Assembly: GCF_022919835.1 (NCBI RefSeq)
Contig: NZ_CP095074.1
Coordinates: 3,267,501-3,331,500, forward strand
Source: Halobacillus shinanisalinarum
GTDB lineage: Bacteria > Bacillota > Bacilli > Bacillales > Halobacillaceae
Length of the DNA: 64,000 bases
Direction: 5' to 3'
Numbering within the stretch: the first letter of the stretch is position 1; every line of letters starts with the position of its first letter. The translations under genes were made by a program, and so were the position numbers. The notes under the pieces are model-generated. The model worked only from the letters and a program-made list of their open reading frames with translations, did no database searches and had not been told where the DNA came from. Shown here in pieces: positions 1 to 7,568 of the stretch.

Positions 1-1419
1 ATTTTGGGATTTTATTAATGAGACTTAAAGGTAAGGAAGGTACTATACCAAATACAATACATAAAATGCCCAGAAATATAGGCGGTAATCGTAAAGATAA
101 ACCCGGTTCTTCTATTAATTGTTCTTCTTCGTTTTTTGTATATAAGCTAACGATTACTTTTAAATAATACGTTAAAGATAAAAACGTTCCCACCAGAATA
201 AAAAAGGCAGCATAAACAAAACCAGATTCTAGAGCTGCTTCAACAATAATCCATTTACTTACAAATCCATTGAAGGGAGGAAGGCCCACTATTGCAAGGG
301 AAGCAACCACAAAAATAAATGAAAGTAGGGGGAATTTATAACCCAGCCCTTTAATATCTTCTATATCAACAGCGCTTAAACTAGAATTAAAAATGGCTAC
401 AACTAAAAATAAAGTCCCTTTCATTATGGCATGATTTAGAATGTGGAAATTCCCACCGATTAATCCGCCTTCACTGCCCACAAATAATCCGATCGTGATA
501 TACGCTATCTGGGCAATACTGGAATACGCAAGAAGCCGGATTAAATTTGATTGCTGATAGGCTAAAAAATGAGCCATAATAAAAGTCATGACTCCCCAGA
601 GGACACCGATATGTAACATTCCACTTTCATCCAGAAAATCAATTCCAAACATAATATATAGTACTTTGATTAATGCATATACAGCAGATTTCATTACCAA
701 TCCCGAAGATAAGACATTATAAGGGATAGGGGAATCTTCATAAGCATCTGGTATCCAGGCATGGAAAGGAATTAACCCGATCTTAATTACATAGCCAAAA
801 ACAAAGAAGGCCATAAGTGTACTTTTGATTTTAAAAGGTATGTCATTTAATTCTAGCGAAATTTCTGCCATATTTAGAGTCCCAGTTAAATAATAAGTTA
901 AGATTGTAGCGAGCAAAATAAAAAAGCTCCCTAATGTAGACATGATCAAATACTTAAAAGTACCTTCTATTCCTTTATCCGTATTTTTCAGCGCCGTCAA
1001 AGCGATAGAACTCAGAGAACTGACTTCCAAAAATACATAAAGATTGAATAAATCAGCAGTAAGAATCATTCCTCCAATACCGGCTGTCATTAAATAGGTA
1101 AGAATAAAATATTTATGTTTATGAATTTTGATATATTTCAGGGAAAAAATAATAACAGGTAAGAATAATATAGCGATGATTAACAAAAACATCGCGGAAA
1201 AAGGATCCACCACTAAATTTATTCCAAAGAGTCCCCAACCACCAACACTATAAACCTTGGGGGGGAACTATTATTAATCACTAAAATTAATATATAAAGA
1301 TAAATGATCGCACTACCGGTTACTAGAGGAAAAAGAGTCTTCTTAAAATATAACTTAGAAATTCCAAGAAAAAATGCGGTTAATAAAGGTAAAATGATAA
1401 CCCAGACAGCCTCTTCCAT
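1..1419 (-). pseudogene. mnhD: Antiporter subunit MnhD/MrpD-like (MbhH position), partial and frameshifted
   Basis: This is a proton-translocating NuoM/NuoN-family membrane subunit of a multisubunit Na+/H+ antiporter. The N-terminal 66 codons (1419 down to 1219) read into a stop, but after the G7 run at 1259-1265 a neighbouring frame continues without interruption to the window edge. That frame carries the family's recognisable blocks: VDPFSA near the N-terminus, a FLEVSSLSS stretch, an IPFHAWIPDAYEDSP-type motif, and many hydrophobic helices. Adding one C on the coding strand restores one continuous protein. The C-terminus lies outside the window at the left edge. It is the last visible gene of the operon, downstream of mnhC. 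I am confident of the family. The frameshift may be a sequencing error or true slippage. Confidence 0.8.
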
Positions 1420-1441
1420 TATTAACCTCCCGAAAATAAAA

Positions 1442-1777
1442 TTATCCTCTCAATTTTCGAACCTCATCTATGTTTAAAGTTCCATATCTTTTATATATCT
1501 TCATCACCAACGCTAGCATTACAGCTGTAACACTTCCCCCAATGACAATTGTTGTTAAGGCCAGTGCGTGAGGGATAGGATCAACTACTATTTCATATCC
1601 CTTGTCTAAAATAGGAGCAGTTCCACCCGGTTTATAACTCACGAGTATTAATAATAAAATCAAAGAAGATTCTACAATTGTAAATCCAATAACAATTTTC
1701 ATTAAATTTTTTTTAGTAATGATCGTATACATTCCTAGACAGAACAAAATGATGACTACAACAAATGGTATTTCCAC
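1442..1777 (-). CDS. mnhC: Antiporter subunit MnhC/MrpC (NuoK family)
   Basis: A 111-residue membrane protein with three predicted helices, of the NuoK/MrpC family. The hallmarks are a conserved acidic residue in helix 2 (TIVESSLILLL), the DPIPHALALTTIVIG block before helix 3, and a short basic cytoplasmic tail. It pairs with MnhD in forming the ion path of multisubunit cation antiporters. It starts 2 bases downstream of the preceding MnhB-like gene and precedes mnhD, so it is clearly co-transcribed. It occupies the MbhG position in an archaeal Mbh-type order. Length is normal for the family. Confidence 0.9.
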   Translation of the reverse strand: MEIPFVVVIILFCLGMYTIITKKNLMKIVIGFTIVESSLILLLILVSYKPGGTAPILDKGYEIVVDPIPHALALTTIVIGGSVTAVMLALVMKIYKRYGTLNIDEVRKLRG

Positions 1778-1779
1778 TA

Positions 1780-2502
1780 TTATTTCTCCTTAATCAAACT
1801 ATTGAATATGATGGCCAGACCAGCTCCTACTTTTATCCCGATCATGACATTTAAGTAAGGTATTAACCTGGCACTAATTAATTCTCCCGCATTTCCTATT
1901 CCAAAATTGGCTTGCCCACTAGCGAGAAAATTGCTTCCAGTCAAAACTCCTAGGAATCCCAATAAAATAAAACCTACAGCTCCTATATCTTCTATTAACT
2001 TTTTTTTGGAAGGTTTGAATTTATATTCAGAGATTTCAACTCCATAGGCTATGGTCAGCAGAATGGGAATGATAGCCAGAACCACTCCTCCAACAAAACT
2101 TCCGCCAGGACTTAAATGACCAAATAATATTAAATACCCTCCTAAAACGGCTAAAAATGGGATCATCCATTTAATCGTTTGATCAACAATAATTGTAAAT
2201 GTATTACTGAGTATGGCTGCTTTTCTTATGGGAACCAGAAAAGATAAAATAGCAGCAGCAGTTAAAATCACAGTTACTTCACCCAAAGTATCAAAACCTC
2301 GGTAATCATATAGGACTGAAGCAACTAAATTTATAGCCCCCGTTTCCTGTACCCCTTCAGAAATATAGTGTTCAGATAAATATCTTTTACGATCGCTATC
2401 AAGATTATGCATTTCATAAAATATGGATAATAAGAAAATAGCCAACATTACAACAAGTCCTATTTTATAGAGATTTTTTAATATTTCATTTGTTCTATTC
2501 AT
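1780..2502 (-). CDS. Fused MbhE/MbhF-like antiporter subunit (MrpA C-terminal segment plus MnhB)
   Basis: A 240-residue membrane protein with two parts. Residues about 1-95 hold one helix, a soluble loop and the block RGFDTLGEVTVILTAAAI, typical of the MbhE / MrpA C-terminal segment. Residues about 105-240 are an MnhB domain, with a DQTIKWMIPFLAVLGGY helix and the LSPGGSFVGG signature. In Bacillus Mrp systems the first part is the C-terminus of the large MrpA and MrpB is separate; in archaeal Mbh operons they are MbhE and MbhF. Here they are one protein. The gene ends 3 bases before mnhC and begins 4 bases after the DUF4040 gene. Confidence 0.8.
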   Translation of the reverse strand: MNRTNEILKNLYKIGLVVMLAIFLLSIFYEMHNLDSDRKRYLSEHYISEGVQETGAINLVASVLYDYRGFDTLGEVTVILTAAAILSFLVPIRKAAILSNTFTIIVDQTIKWMIPFLAVLGGYLILFGHLSPGGSFVGGVVLAIIPILLTIAYGVEISEYKFKPSKKKLIEDIGAVGFILLGFLGVLTGSNFLASGQANFGIGNAGELISARLIPYLNVMIGIKVGAGLAIIFNSLIKEK

Positions 2503-2506
2503 TTCG

Positions 2507-2740
2507 TCAATCCTTCGTTTTATTTATCGTAATGACAAAAAACACAGTCGTTAAGCCAGCAGTCATTACCGCTTCAGCCAGAGCGACACCCGGAGCCTGG
2601 AGTATGACAAAAATAACTACTAGAATGGCACCGAATATGGGAAGAGTAATGACTGAGTGAGATATATTTTTACTAAATACTATAAAAAATGCGGTAATTA
2701 TTAAAAAGATCATTAACAGATTAAAGATTATATCTATCAC
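2507..2740 (-). CDS. DUF4040 / MbhD-like antiporter subunit
   Basis: A 77-residue protein with three predicted membrane helices. It matches the small MbhD/DUF4040 domain by its APGVALAEAVMTAGLTTVFFV block, which in Bacillus Mrp is part of the long MrpA C-terminus. In this family the segment contributes a glutamate-bearing helix to the ion pathway; the corresponding Glu is visible in ALAEAV. It lies between mnhG and the fused MbhE/F-like gene with spacings of only a few bases. A free-standing DUF4040 gene is characteristic of Mbh-type rather than classical Mrp organisation. Confidence 0.8.
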   Translation of the reverse strand: MIDIIFNLLMIFLIITAFFIVFSKNISHSVITLPIFGAILVVIFVILQAPGVALAEAVMTAGLTTVFFVITINKTKD

Positions 2741-2754
2741 GTCTTGACCTCCAA

Positions 2755-3090
2755 TTACTCATCAATATTCTTTTTTGCATTTGTTTTGGGTATTAAATTA
2801 AACTGATAAGAAAGACTGGCTATGACGTGAATGGCTATTGGATTAGTGATTAATAAAAAAATTAAAATGACAATAAGTTTTAAAGAAACAAACCCACTTC
2901 CTTCCAGAACTATACATCCCATTAAAACTGAGATACCTCCGGCCATTAGACATTTAGAGCCAGCATGTAACCGGGTATACAAATCAGGAAAACGAATCAT
3001 TCCCACTGCTGTACTTAACAAAAAATAAATACCTGTTATGAAAAATACATAAGCAACTATTTGTCTTAAAGTATGAATTAAATCAATCAC
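2755..3090 (-). CDS. mnhG: Antiporter subunit MnhG/MrpG
   Basis: A 111-residue, three-helix MrpG-family subunit. The signature GMIRFPDLYTRLHAGSK follows the first helix, and the tail is short and hydrophilic (PKTNAKKNIDE). It is an accessory membrane subunit of multisubunit monovalent cation/proton antiporters, needed for assembly or activity in known systems. The start is preceded by AGGAGG. It lies 13 bases downstream of mnhF and 14 bases upstream of the DUF4040 gene. Confidence 0.92.
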   Translation of the reverse strand: MIDLIHTLRQIVAYVFFITGIYFLLSTAVGMIRFPDLYTRLHAGSKCLMAGGISVLMGCIVLEGSGFVSLKLIVILIFLLITNPIAIHVIASLSYQFNLIPKTNAKKNIDE

Positions 3091-3103
3091 CAGCTCCTCC
3101 TTT

Positions 3104-3355
3104 TTACGCTCTACTTAAATATTTAGCCATAACTAAAACATTTATAAATAATAAAACTCCATAAACTAAAGCCACATCAATAAAAATTTTTCTTTCAAAA
3201 TAATAACTCAATAAAACTAAGACTAATAAAAACATTACACCTATAGAATTCATGGCAACTATTCGATCAGGTAAACAAGGGCCTTTAACTATCCTGTAAA
3301 AAGTTAAAATAGCAGATAAGACAATTGCCAGTATTACATAGAGCACTACTATCAC
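3104..3355 (-). CDS. mnhF: Antiporter subunit MnhF/MrpF
   Basis: An 83-residue, three-helix MrpF-family subunit. The conserved RIVKGPCLPDRIVAMNSIGV segment between helices 1 and 2 is diagnostic. It is part of the E-F-G trio of multisubunit Na+/H+ antiporters. It follows mnhE by about 40 bases and is followed by mnhG. Length is typical. Confidence 0.92.
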   Translation of the reverse strand: MIVVLYVILAIVLSAILTFYRIVKGPCLPDRIVAMNSIGVMFLLVLVLLSYYFERKIFIDVALVYGVLLFINVLVMAKYLSRA

Positions 3356-3397
3356 ACTCCACTAAAAAACATAAAATAATCAGGTGTTTAAACTGAA

Positions 3398-3905
3398 TTA
3401 ATCAAATATTTTCGCTATCAAATTCTCATGTTTACTTATTAGTGCTTTCTTTCCTTCTGCTTCATCGTCACTTTGAACATTTATCCAGTGAATAAGATAA
3501 TTTTTGTTTGAAATATCGAAATCCATCGCCAAGGTACCCTGAGTTAACGTAATAAAATTGGCTAAAATAGCACTACTGTTTGAATTTTCAAGAGAGGTTT
3601 TCATTCTAACTATTCGGGGAGAAAATGACGGTTTCACCTCAAATGCTTGTCTGGATACTCTGACTGCAGATAGAAAGACATCATATATAAAAGTAAGGAT
3701 GACCAAAAATAGGTAATATATTTTAAAAAAAAAAATCTTTCGTTCCAAATTTCACATGTACGAATCTAAACAGACTATCTGCCAACATAAGCGATATAAT
3801 CGAACAAATAATAGTACCCAACAAAAATATCTGGATATTAACGCGGCCAGCAAAAACAAACCATAATGCCAGAGTTAGAGTAAATGTTAATAATTTTTTC
3901 TTCAA
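3398..3905 (-). pseudogene. mnhE: Antiporter subunit MnhE/MrpE, split by a homopolymer frameshift
   Basis: First gene of the antiporter operon. The first 60 codons (3905 down to 3723) encode two hydrophobic helices and a SLFRFVHVKF link, then stop right after the T11 run (A11 on the + strand, 3725-3735). The next frame carries the rest of a normal MrpE: a third helix, then a soluble domain with RMKTSLENSNSSAILANFITLTQGT and FDISNKNYLIHWINV, which match the MrpE core. Removing one T joins them into a protein of about 168 residues, the usual MrpE length. A ribosome binding site (AGGAGGT) precedes the start. Either an error in a long homopolymer or a slippage-prone site. Confidence 0.85.
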
Positions 3906-4498
3906 ATTATGTACCTCCTTTTAATCTTAGTAAATTGGCTACCATAGTTGTAATCAATGGAAAACAAATTTAGTAGTTCTTATTATTACCTTTTGATGAG
4001 TTATTATGAAACAATAAAGAAAAAAGTGATTGTTGACAGTACAAGGATACTATGTAGTAAAAAATTCATCTTCAATAATACCAGCTAATAGAAGTTTGGT
4101 AATTGCTTTGAGAAAGATTATCTTGAAACCGAGCCTTCATGGTAAGGGCGCATTTCCGGAATAAAGGATTTGCGTCTTTTTTGCATGAAAGGACCAGGTC
4201 GTATTGTGGAATAGAAAAGCTGTAAAAAATTAATTTGGAAGGGATTAAGGGTGTTTTTGACCATTCCTATTTGCTATCCAAATAAGCCACCGTTTTTTGT
4301 AAAAACAGACTAAATTATGCGCCACCAAATTTGATAAAAAAACTATGGGGACCGTGATAACGGGCTTTCTGGAGGAGATATTTTTTATTGACAAGTGATG
4401 CTATTCTGCGTTACTATATACCGGTAATCAGTAATACTAAATATATGTGTCATAAAATACCTGTGATACAGAGTACTGAAAAAATAGTGAAATACAAA
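3906..4498. other. Intergenic region between the antiporter operon and the PadR gene
   Basis: About 590 bases with no convincing gene. It must hold the leftward promoter of the antiporter operon, but I see no clear -35/-10 pair for it. Near 4147-4185 an imperfect stem (GGGCGCATTTCC / GGATTTGCGTC) is followed by a T run on the + strand, resembling a terminator. The right end holds the likely PadR promoter. Confidence 0.5.
4388..4417 (+). promoter_or_regulatory. Putative sigma-A promoter of the PadR/DUF1048 operon
   Basis: TTGACA at 4388-4393 and TACTAT at 4412-4417, with an 18-base spacer. It lies about 100 bases upstream of the PadR start. The AT-rich dyad-like stretch just downstream could be an autoregulatory PadR operator, but I cannot assign one with confidence. 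Confidence 0.5.
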
Positions 4499-4513
4499 AT
4501 GGGGGGGATAAAT

Positions 4514-4858
4514 TTGGAAGGTACCACGGAAATGCTGAAAGGGGTGCTTGAGGGTTGTGTGCTTGAGATCATCAGCCGTGGTGAAACTTACGGCTATGAA
4601 ATCACGCAACAGCTGCGAGAACTTGGCTTCACTGATGTGGTTGAAGGCACAGTTTATACGATTACTATGCGGCTTGAGAAAAAAAATCTGGTGGACATCA
4701 AGAAAAAGCCATCCACTAAGGGACCGCCGAGAAAATCTTACACACTCACCGCAGCAGGTCAAGAGCATCTTGAAATTTTTTGGGAAAAATGGGAATTCGT
4801 CTCAAGCAAAATTAACGAACTCAAAACTAAAATAAAATCAAAAGGAGAAGTAATATGA
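4514..4858 (+). CDS. PadR family transcriptional regulator
   Basis: A small winged-helix regulator of the PadR family. The N-terminus ([19 protein letters not shown]) and the HTH region ([18 protein letters not shown], then [19 protein letters not shown]) are diagnostic, as is the wing with [18 protein letters not shown] prefer the TTG at 4514, which gives the family's usual N-terminus and has a G-rich stretch at 4501-4507 as ribosome binding site; ATG at 4499 would add five residues. Its stop overlaps the start of the DUF1048 gene, a pairing common in Bacilli, where the regulator represses its own operon. The target beyond this operon is unknown. Confidence 0.88.
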   Translation: MEGTTEMLKGVLEGCVLEIISRGETYGYEITQQLRELGFTDVVEGTVYTITMRLEKKNLVDIKKKPSTKGPPRKSYTLTAAGQEHLEIFWEKWEFVSSKINELKTKIKSKGEVI

Positions 4859-5193
4859 GAATTTTTGAAAAAATTATTGGAAGCCTGGATGACAAGCGGG
4901 AATGGAAGGCGATGGAGGCGCGTGCGAAGGCACTTCCAAGTGAGTATCGCAACGCTTACAACGCTATCAAAAAATATATGTGGACCGCTGGTGGTCCCTC
5001 CGACTGGAAGGAAATCAGCCGTATCTTTGGCGGCATTCTCGACCTCTTCGAGGAAGGTGCAGCGGAAGGCAAGAAAGTCACTGATCTCACGGGTGAGGAC
5101 GTGGCCGCTTTCTGTGACGAACTAGTGAAGGACGCGAACACTTGGAATGACAAGTATCGCACGAAGTTGAACGATACGATTGGTCGTGGCTAA
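4855..5193 (+). CDS. DUF1048 domain-containing protein
   Basis: A 112-residue soluble protein of the DUF1048 family ([28 protein letters not shown], then YNAIKKYMW). It is helical and acidic, with no membrane segment. It overlaps the PadR stop (ATGA) and has a clear AAGGAG site inside the end of the regulator gene, so the two are translationally coupled. DUF1048 proteins have no established biochemical function; they recur next to PadR regulators and drug-export genes. No exporter is present here. Confidence 0.88.
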   Translation: MRIFEKIIGSLDDKREWKAMEARAKALPSEYRNAYNAIKKYMWTAGGPSDWKEISRIFGGILDLFEEGAAEGKKVTDLTGEDVAAFCDELVKDANTWNDKYRTKLNDTIGRG

Positions 5194-5482
5194 CGGCGGT
5201 GAGGAAATACAGAAAAAGAAAAATAACTATTCCGTTTCAAGTTGAAATAAAGCTTGGAAAAAGCTCAGGAAATCCATCTAAAGAAGGGTCGGCATGATGT
5301 AAGTTTCCCCATAAATGGTCACAAAACGTTATTATCATGTCTTAAATCCTAACGCTTTTTTGCGCCAGTTGCTAAAAATCTCCCTACTATATTAAAGTGG
5401 AAGATAATCAGGTGTCATAAATTATTAAATTAGTCACTTGGTTAGAGAAAAAGAAAAATGGTAGTTGGGAGGAGAATGAAAA

Positions 5483-5683
5483 ATGGAAGCAAATAAAAAA
5501 TGGCTTTCTTTGCCTAAAGATATTAGAAGCCAACTCATTGGTAACGTTTTTTGTTCAAATTGTTTGGATGCTGTCACCATTACGGACTTTATTATCGTCG
5601 ACCATCCGTCAGGTGTTCTTTTGAAAGGAAAATGCAAAAACTGTGGAAATGAAGTAGCGAGAGTTGTGGAAGCGGAAGAATGA
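5483..5683 (+). CDS. Small CxxC...CxxC zinc-ribbon-like protein
   Basis: A 66-residue protein with two Cys pairs, CSNC at about residues 24-27 and CKNC at about 52-55, separated by a beta-rich stretch ending in GVLLKGKCKNCGNEVARVVE. This is the pattern of a rubredoxin-like or zinc-ribbon fold. The start has GGAGG seven bases upstream and the gene ends in a clear hairpin terminator, supporting a real monocistronic gene. I do not recognise a named family; the metal is inferred from the cysteines. Confidence 0.7.
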   Translation: MEANKKWLSLPKDIRSQLIGNVFCSNCLDAVTITDFIIVDHPSGVLLKGKCKNCGNEVARVVEAEE

Positions 5684-5688
5684 AACAA

Positions 5689-5720
5689 AGCAGGAGTTCG
5701 AAAAAGGGCTCCTGCTCTTT
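5689..5720 (+). terminator. Rho-independent terminator after the zinc-ribbon gene
   Basis: Stem AGCAGGAG / CTCCTGCT followed by CTTTC, immediately after the stop codon of the small Cys-pair gene. Confidence 0.7.
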
Positions 5721-5747
5721 CAATAATAGGAATTACTAGCTCCTCAT

Positions 5748-5780
5748 GATAGCGTCCTATCTCAATTAGATAGGGCCTGG
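5748..5780. repeat. Two-unit copy of a dispersed ~21-bp GATAnCGTCCTA repeat
   Basis: GATAGCGTCCTATCTCAATTA is followed, one 21-base period later, by GATAGGGCCTGG. The core matches the longer array at 10267-10393, so this looks like a short member of the same family. Confidence 0.5.
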
Positions 5781-5880
5781 GGACGGAACTGATCAAGCGT
5801 TTTGTAGAACCCATTTGCAAGCATATCGAATTTCCGACTCTTATGGTAACCACGAAAAAGTGGACACTTTTTTGTATGGA

Positions 5881-5902
5881 GGGGCTAACGCGAATTAGCC
5901 CC
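5881..5902 (-). terminator. Hairpin downstream of the DUF4317 gene
   Basis: Perfect 8-bp stem GGGGCTAA / TTAGCCCC lying 16 bases beyond the stop codon of the leftward DUF4317 gene. There is no strong T tract on the minus strand, but a second hairpin (AAAAGTG / CACTTTT at 5855-5873) follows. Confidence 0.5.
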
Positions 5903-5917
5903 TTAGAAATCATTTTT

Positions 5918-7084
5918 TCACTCGCCAAAAGCCTCCGGAAGCATCTTAAACCCATCAATCTCCGCATCCTCTTCCACTTCAATCATAATACAGCGTTTGC
6001 CCTTATAGTTGACCTGTCTCACGTATTGCAGGTCCTGGGGGCTGATTGCGATGTTGGCTATTTTCGTGTTGATTTTGATCGATTTTGATTTGTATTTGGG
6101 GACGATACTGCTGGCTTTCAGCTCGTATGATTCGTCGTCGGCGACTCTCTGGAAAGCCGTTTTTACTTTTTCGCTATCGACTTGTTCACCGCTCTGATTT
6201 AACACACGCTCCACGTCCTTATAGTCGAGCTTTGGTGCTGTATCTTCTTCGTTTTCTTCGATGGTACGGTTGATTTCTCCATAGACAGTCGCGAGGGTGG
6301 AGGGATTGAGCTGATCTCCTACGACATCCTTGATTACTTCTTCAAACACGGCTTTGTCTTCCTTCGCAGTCATAAACTCTTCTCCGTTTAATACGTCTTC
6401 AATAAAGCGATAGTCAGGCTCATTAGCTTTGCCGGCAGCGTAGAGAATGTGGTTCACATCCGAGGCACCATCGGTGATGCAGGGAAATAGAAATCCTGTC
6501 ATCGGGTTCTTGAGATCAATGACTGGGTCGACTTCGATCTTGTACTTGAACTCTTTCTCAACATAGTCGAACATTATTTCTTTTTTAGGCTCTTGTGTCT
6601 GGTTGATGCTGCAAAGAATAAAGGGATTCGAATAAACGGCGTCCCGTTCACTTTCCTCAGTTTCTTCATTACGGCGTTTCATGGGTTTCATATATTCGGC
6701 GCGAATGAAGGTGATGACGACATCCTTTTCATACGGATGGTCCTGGATCATTTTTTCTGTCATCTGCAGCATTTGTTCCTTCCAGTCCTCGACTTCGCTA
6801 TTTAGCAAGCCTTTATGTAAAATGAGCTGACTGTGATTTTCAGCGTCGCGCTTAAATTTTAACTCAAATAATTTTTCATCCAGCTGCCCCGTCAGTACTT
6901 TTTTAAAATGATTCATAAAAAGCTCCTGCTGATCTCGATCAAGCATTTCGAATGGCTGGCTCTGGTGATGGTAAATGTCCGTCGTTTCTTTCATGATATA
7001 TACGTTAAAAATGTCAGAGATCTTTAATAAGTCGTTGTCCACTTTTAGTTGTTTGCGGATGCCGGCTATGTCTTTTTTGTCCAT
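5918..7084 (-). CDS. DUF4317 domain-containing protein
   Basis: A 388-residue soluble, acidic protein of the DUF4317 family. The N-terminus MDKKDIAGIRKQLK and the block DIFNVYIMKETTDIYHHQSQPFEML are characteristic. No membrane segments, signal peptide or catalytic motif are visible. The family is widespread in Bacilli and Clostridia and has no established function. It is monocistronic here, with a hairpin downstream. Confidence 0.85.
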   Translation of the reverse strand: MDKKDIAGIRKQLKVDNDLLKISDIFNVYIMKETTDIYHHQSQPFEMLDRDQQELFMNHFKKVLTGQLDEKLFELKFKRDAENHSQLILHKGLLNSEVEDWKEQMLQMTEKMIQDHPYEKDVVITFIRAEYMKPMKRRNEETEESERDAVYSNPFILCSINQTQEPKKEIMFDYVEKEFKYKIEVDPVIDLKNPMTGFLFPCITDGASDVNHILYAAGKANEPDYRFIEDVLNGEEFMTAKEDKAVFEEVIKDVVGDQLNPSTLATVYGEINRTIEENEEDTAPKLDYKDVERVLNQSGEQVDSEKVKTAFQRVADDESYELKASSIVPKYKSKSIKINTKIANIAISPQDLQYVRQVNYKGKRCIMIEVEEDAEIDGFKMLPEAFGE

Positions 7085-7279
7085 CGATCGTTCACTCCTA
7101 AGCTGGTTGGGTATAACCCCTTCATTCTATCATTCTTTTATTTTAACATATGCTTCACATCATTACGGGAGCCGTTCATGTTAAGGGGATATACGTATAT
7201 GGTCTCTTGGATTGAGTGATTTGATAGATGGAGGAGAATCACAATCCCCCGCGACCTGAGATTGGTGGAATAGTTTAAG
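7085..7279. other. Upstream region of DUF4317
   Basis: About 195 bases that should hold the leftward promoter of the DUF4317 gene. I see no clear consensus promoter and no other element. Confidence 0.4.
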
Positions 7280-7399
7280 ATGAATGGTTCACATAAAGAA
7301 ACAACAGTCAGGTTAAATATGGTAGAATATGTCGCAAAGGAAGTTCTTAAGCGAGTGACTAACGTGCTTATTGCAACGGAAGAAAAGAGGGAAGATTAA
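7280..7399 (+). CDS. Possible 39-residue protein upstream of the helicase
   Basis: An open frame from ATG 7280 encodes 39 residues (HKETTVRLNMVEYVAKEVLKR in the N-terminal half), with a plausible helical, charged composition. It ends 4 bases before the original helicase start at 7404, and its 3' end supplies the GAGGGAAG ribosome binding site of the helicase. Its own ribosome binding site is weak (GGTGG about 13 bases upstream). It could be a real small gene or chance. Confidence 0.35.
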   Translation: MNGSHKETTVRLNMVEYVAKEVLKRVTNVLIATEEKRED

Positions 7400-7403
7400 A
7401 CCC

Positions 7404-7517
7404 ATGAATATAGAAAACTATCTCATTCTTTTAAAAGGAAAAGATAAAACCGAACAGATCGATAATTGGGAATATCAACGAGATAAGTGTCTAGTCAAGT
7501 TCAATCATAACAATTAA
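7404..7517 (+). pseudogene. N-terminal fragment of the helicase gene, ended by an in-frame TAA
   Basis: ATG 7404 has a good ribosome binding site and encodes 37 residues (MNIENYLILLKGKDKTEQID...) before TAA at 7515. The frame after that TAA is the same as that of the 855-residue helicase and reads sensibly (LYPYNDQNVEVYNCLKKVD) into it. So the ancestral gene began here and acquired one nonsense codon at codon 38, by substitution rather than frameshift. Confidence 0.7.
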
Positions 7518-7568
7518 TTATATCCCTATAACGATCAGAATGTCGAGGTATATAATTGTCTAAAAAAG

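Noticed and set aside
5851..5875. Insertion-sequence end (AAAAAGTGGACACTTTTTT-like)
   Set aside because: Resembles the end of IS3-type elements, but no transposase or second end is nearby and it equally forms a simple hairpin.
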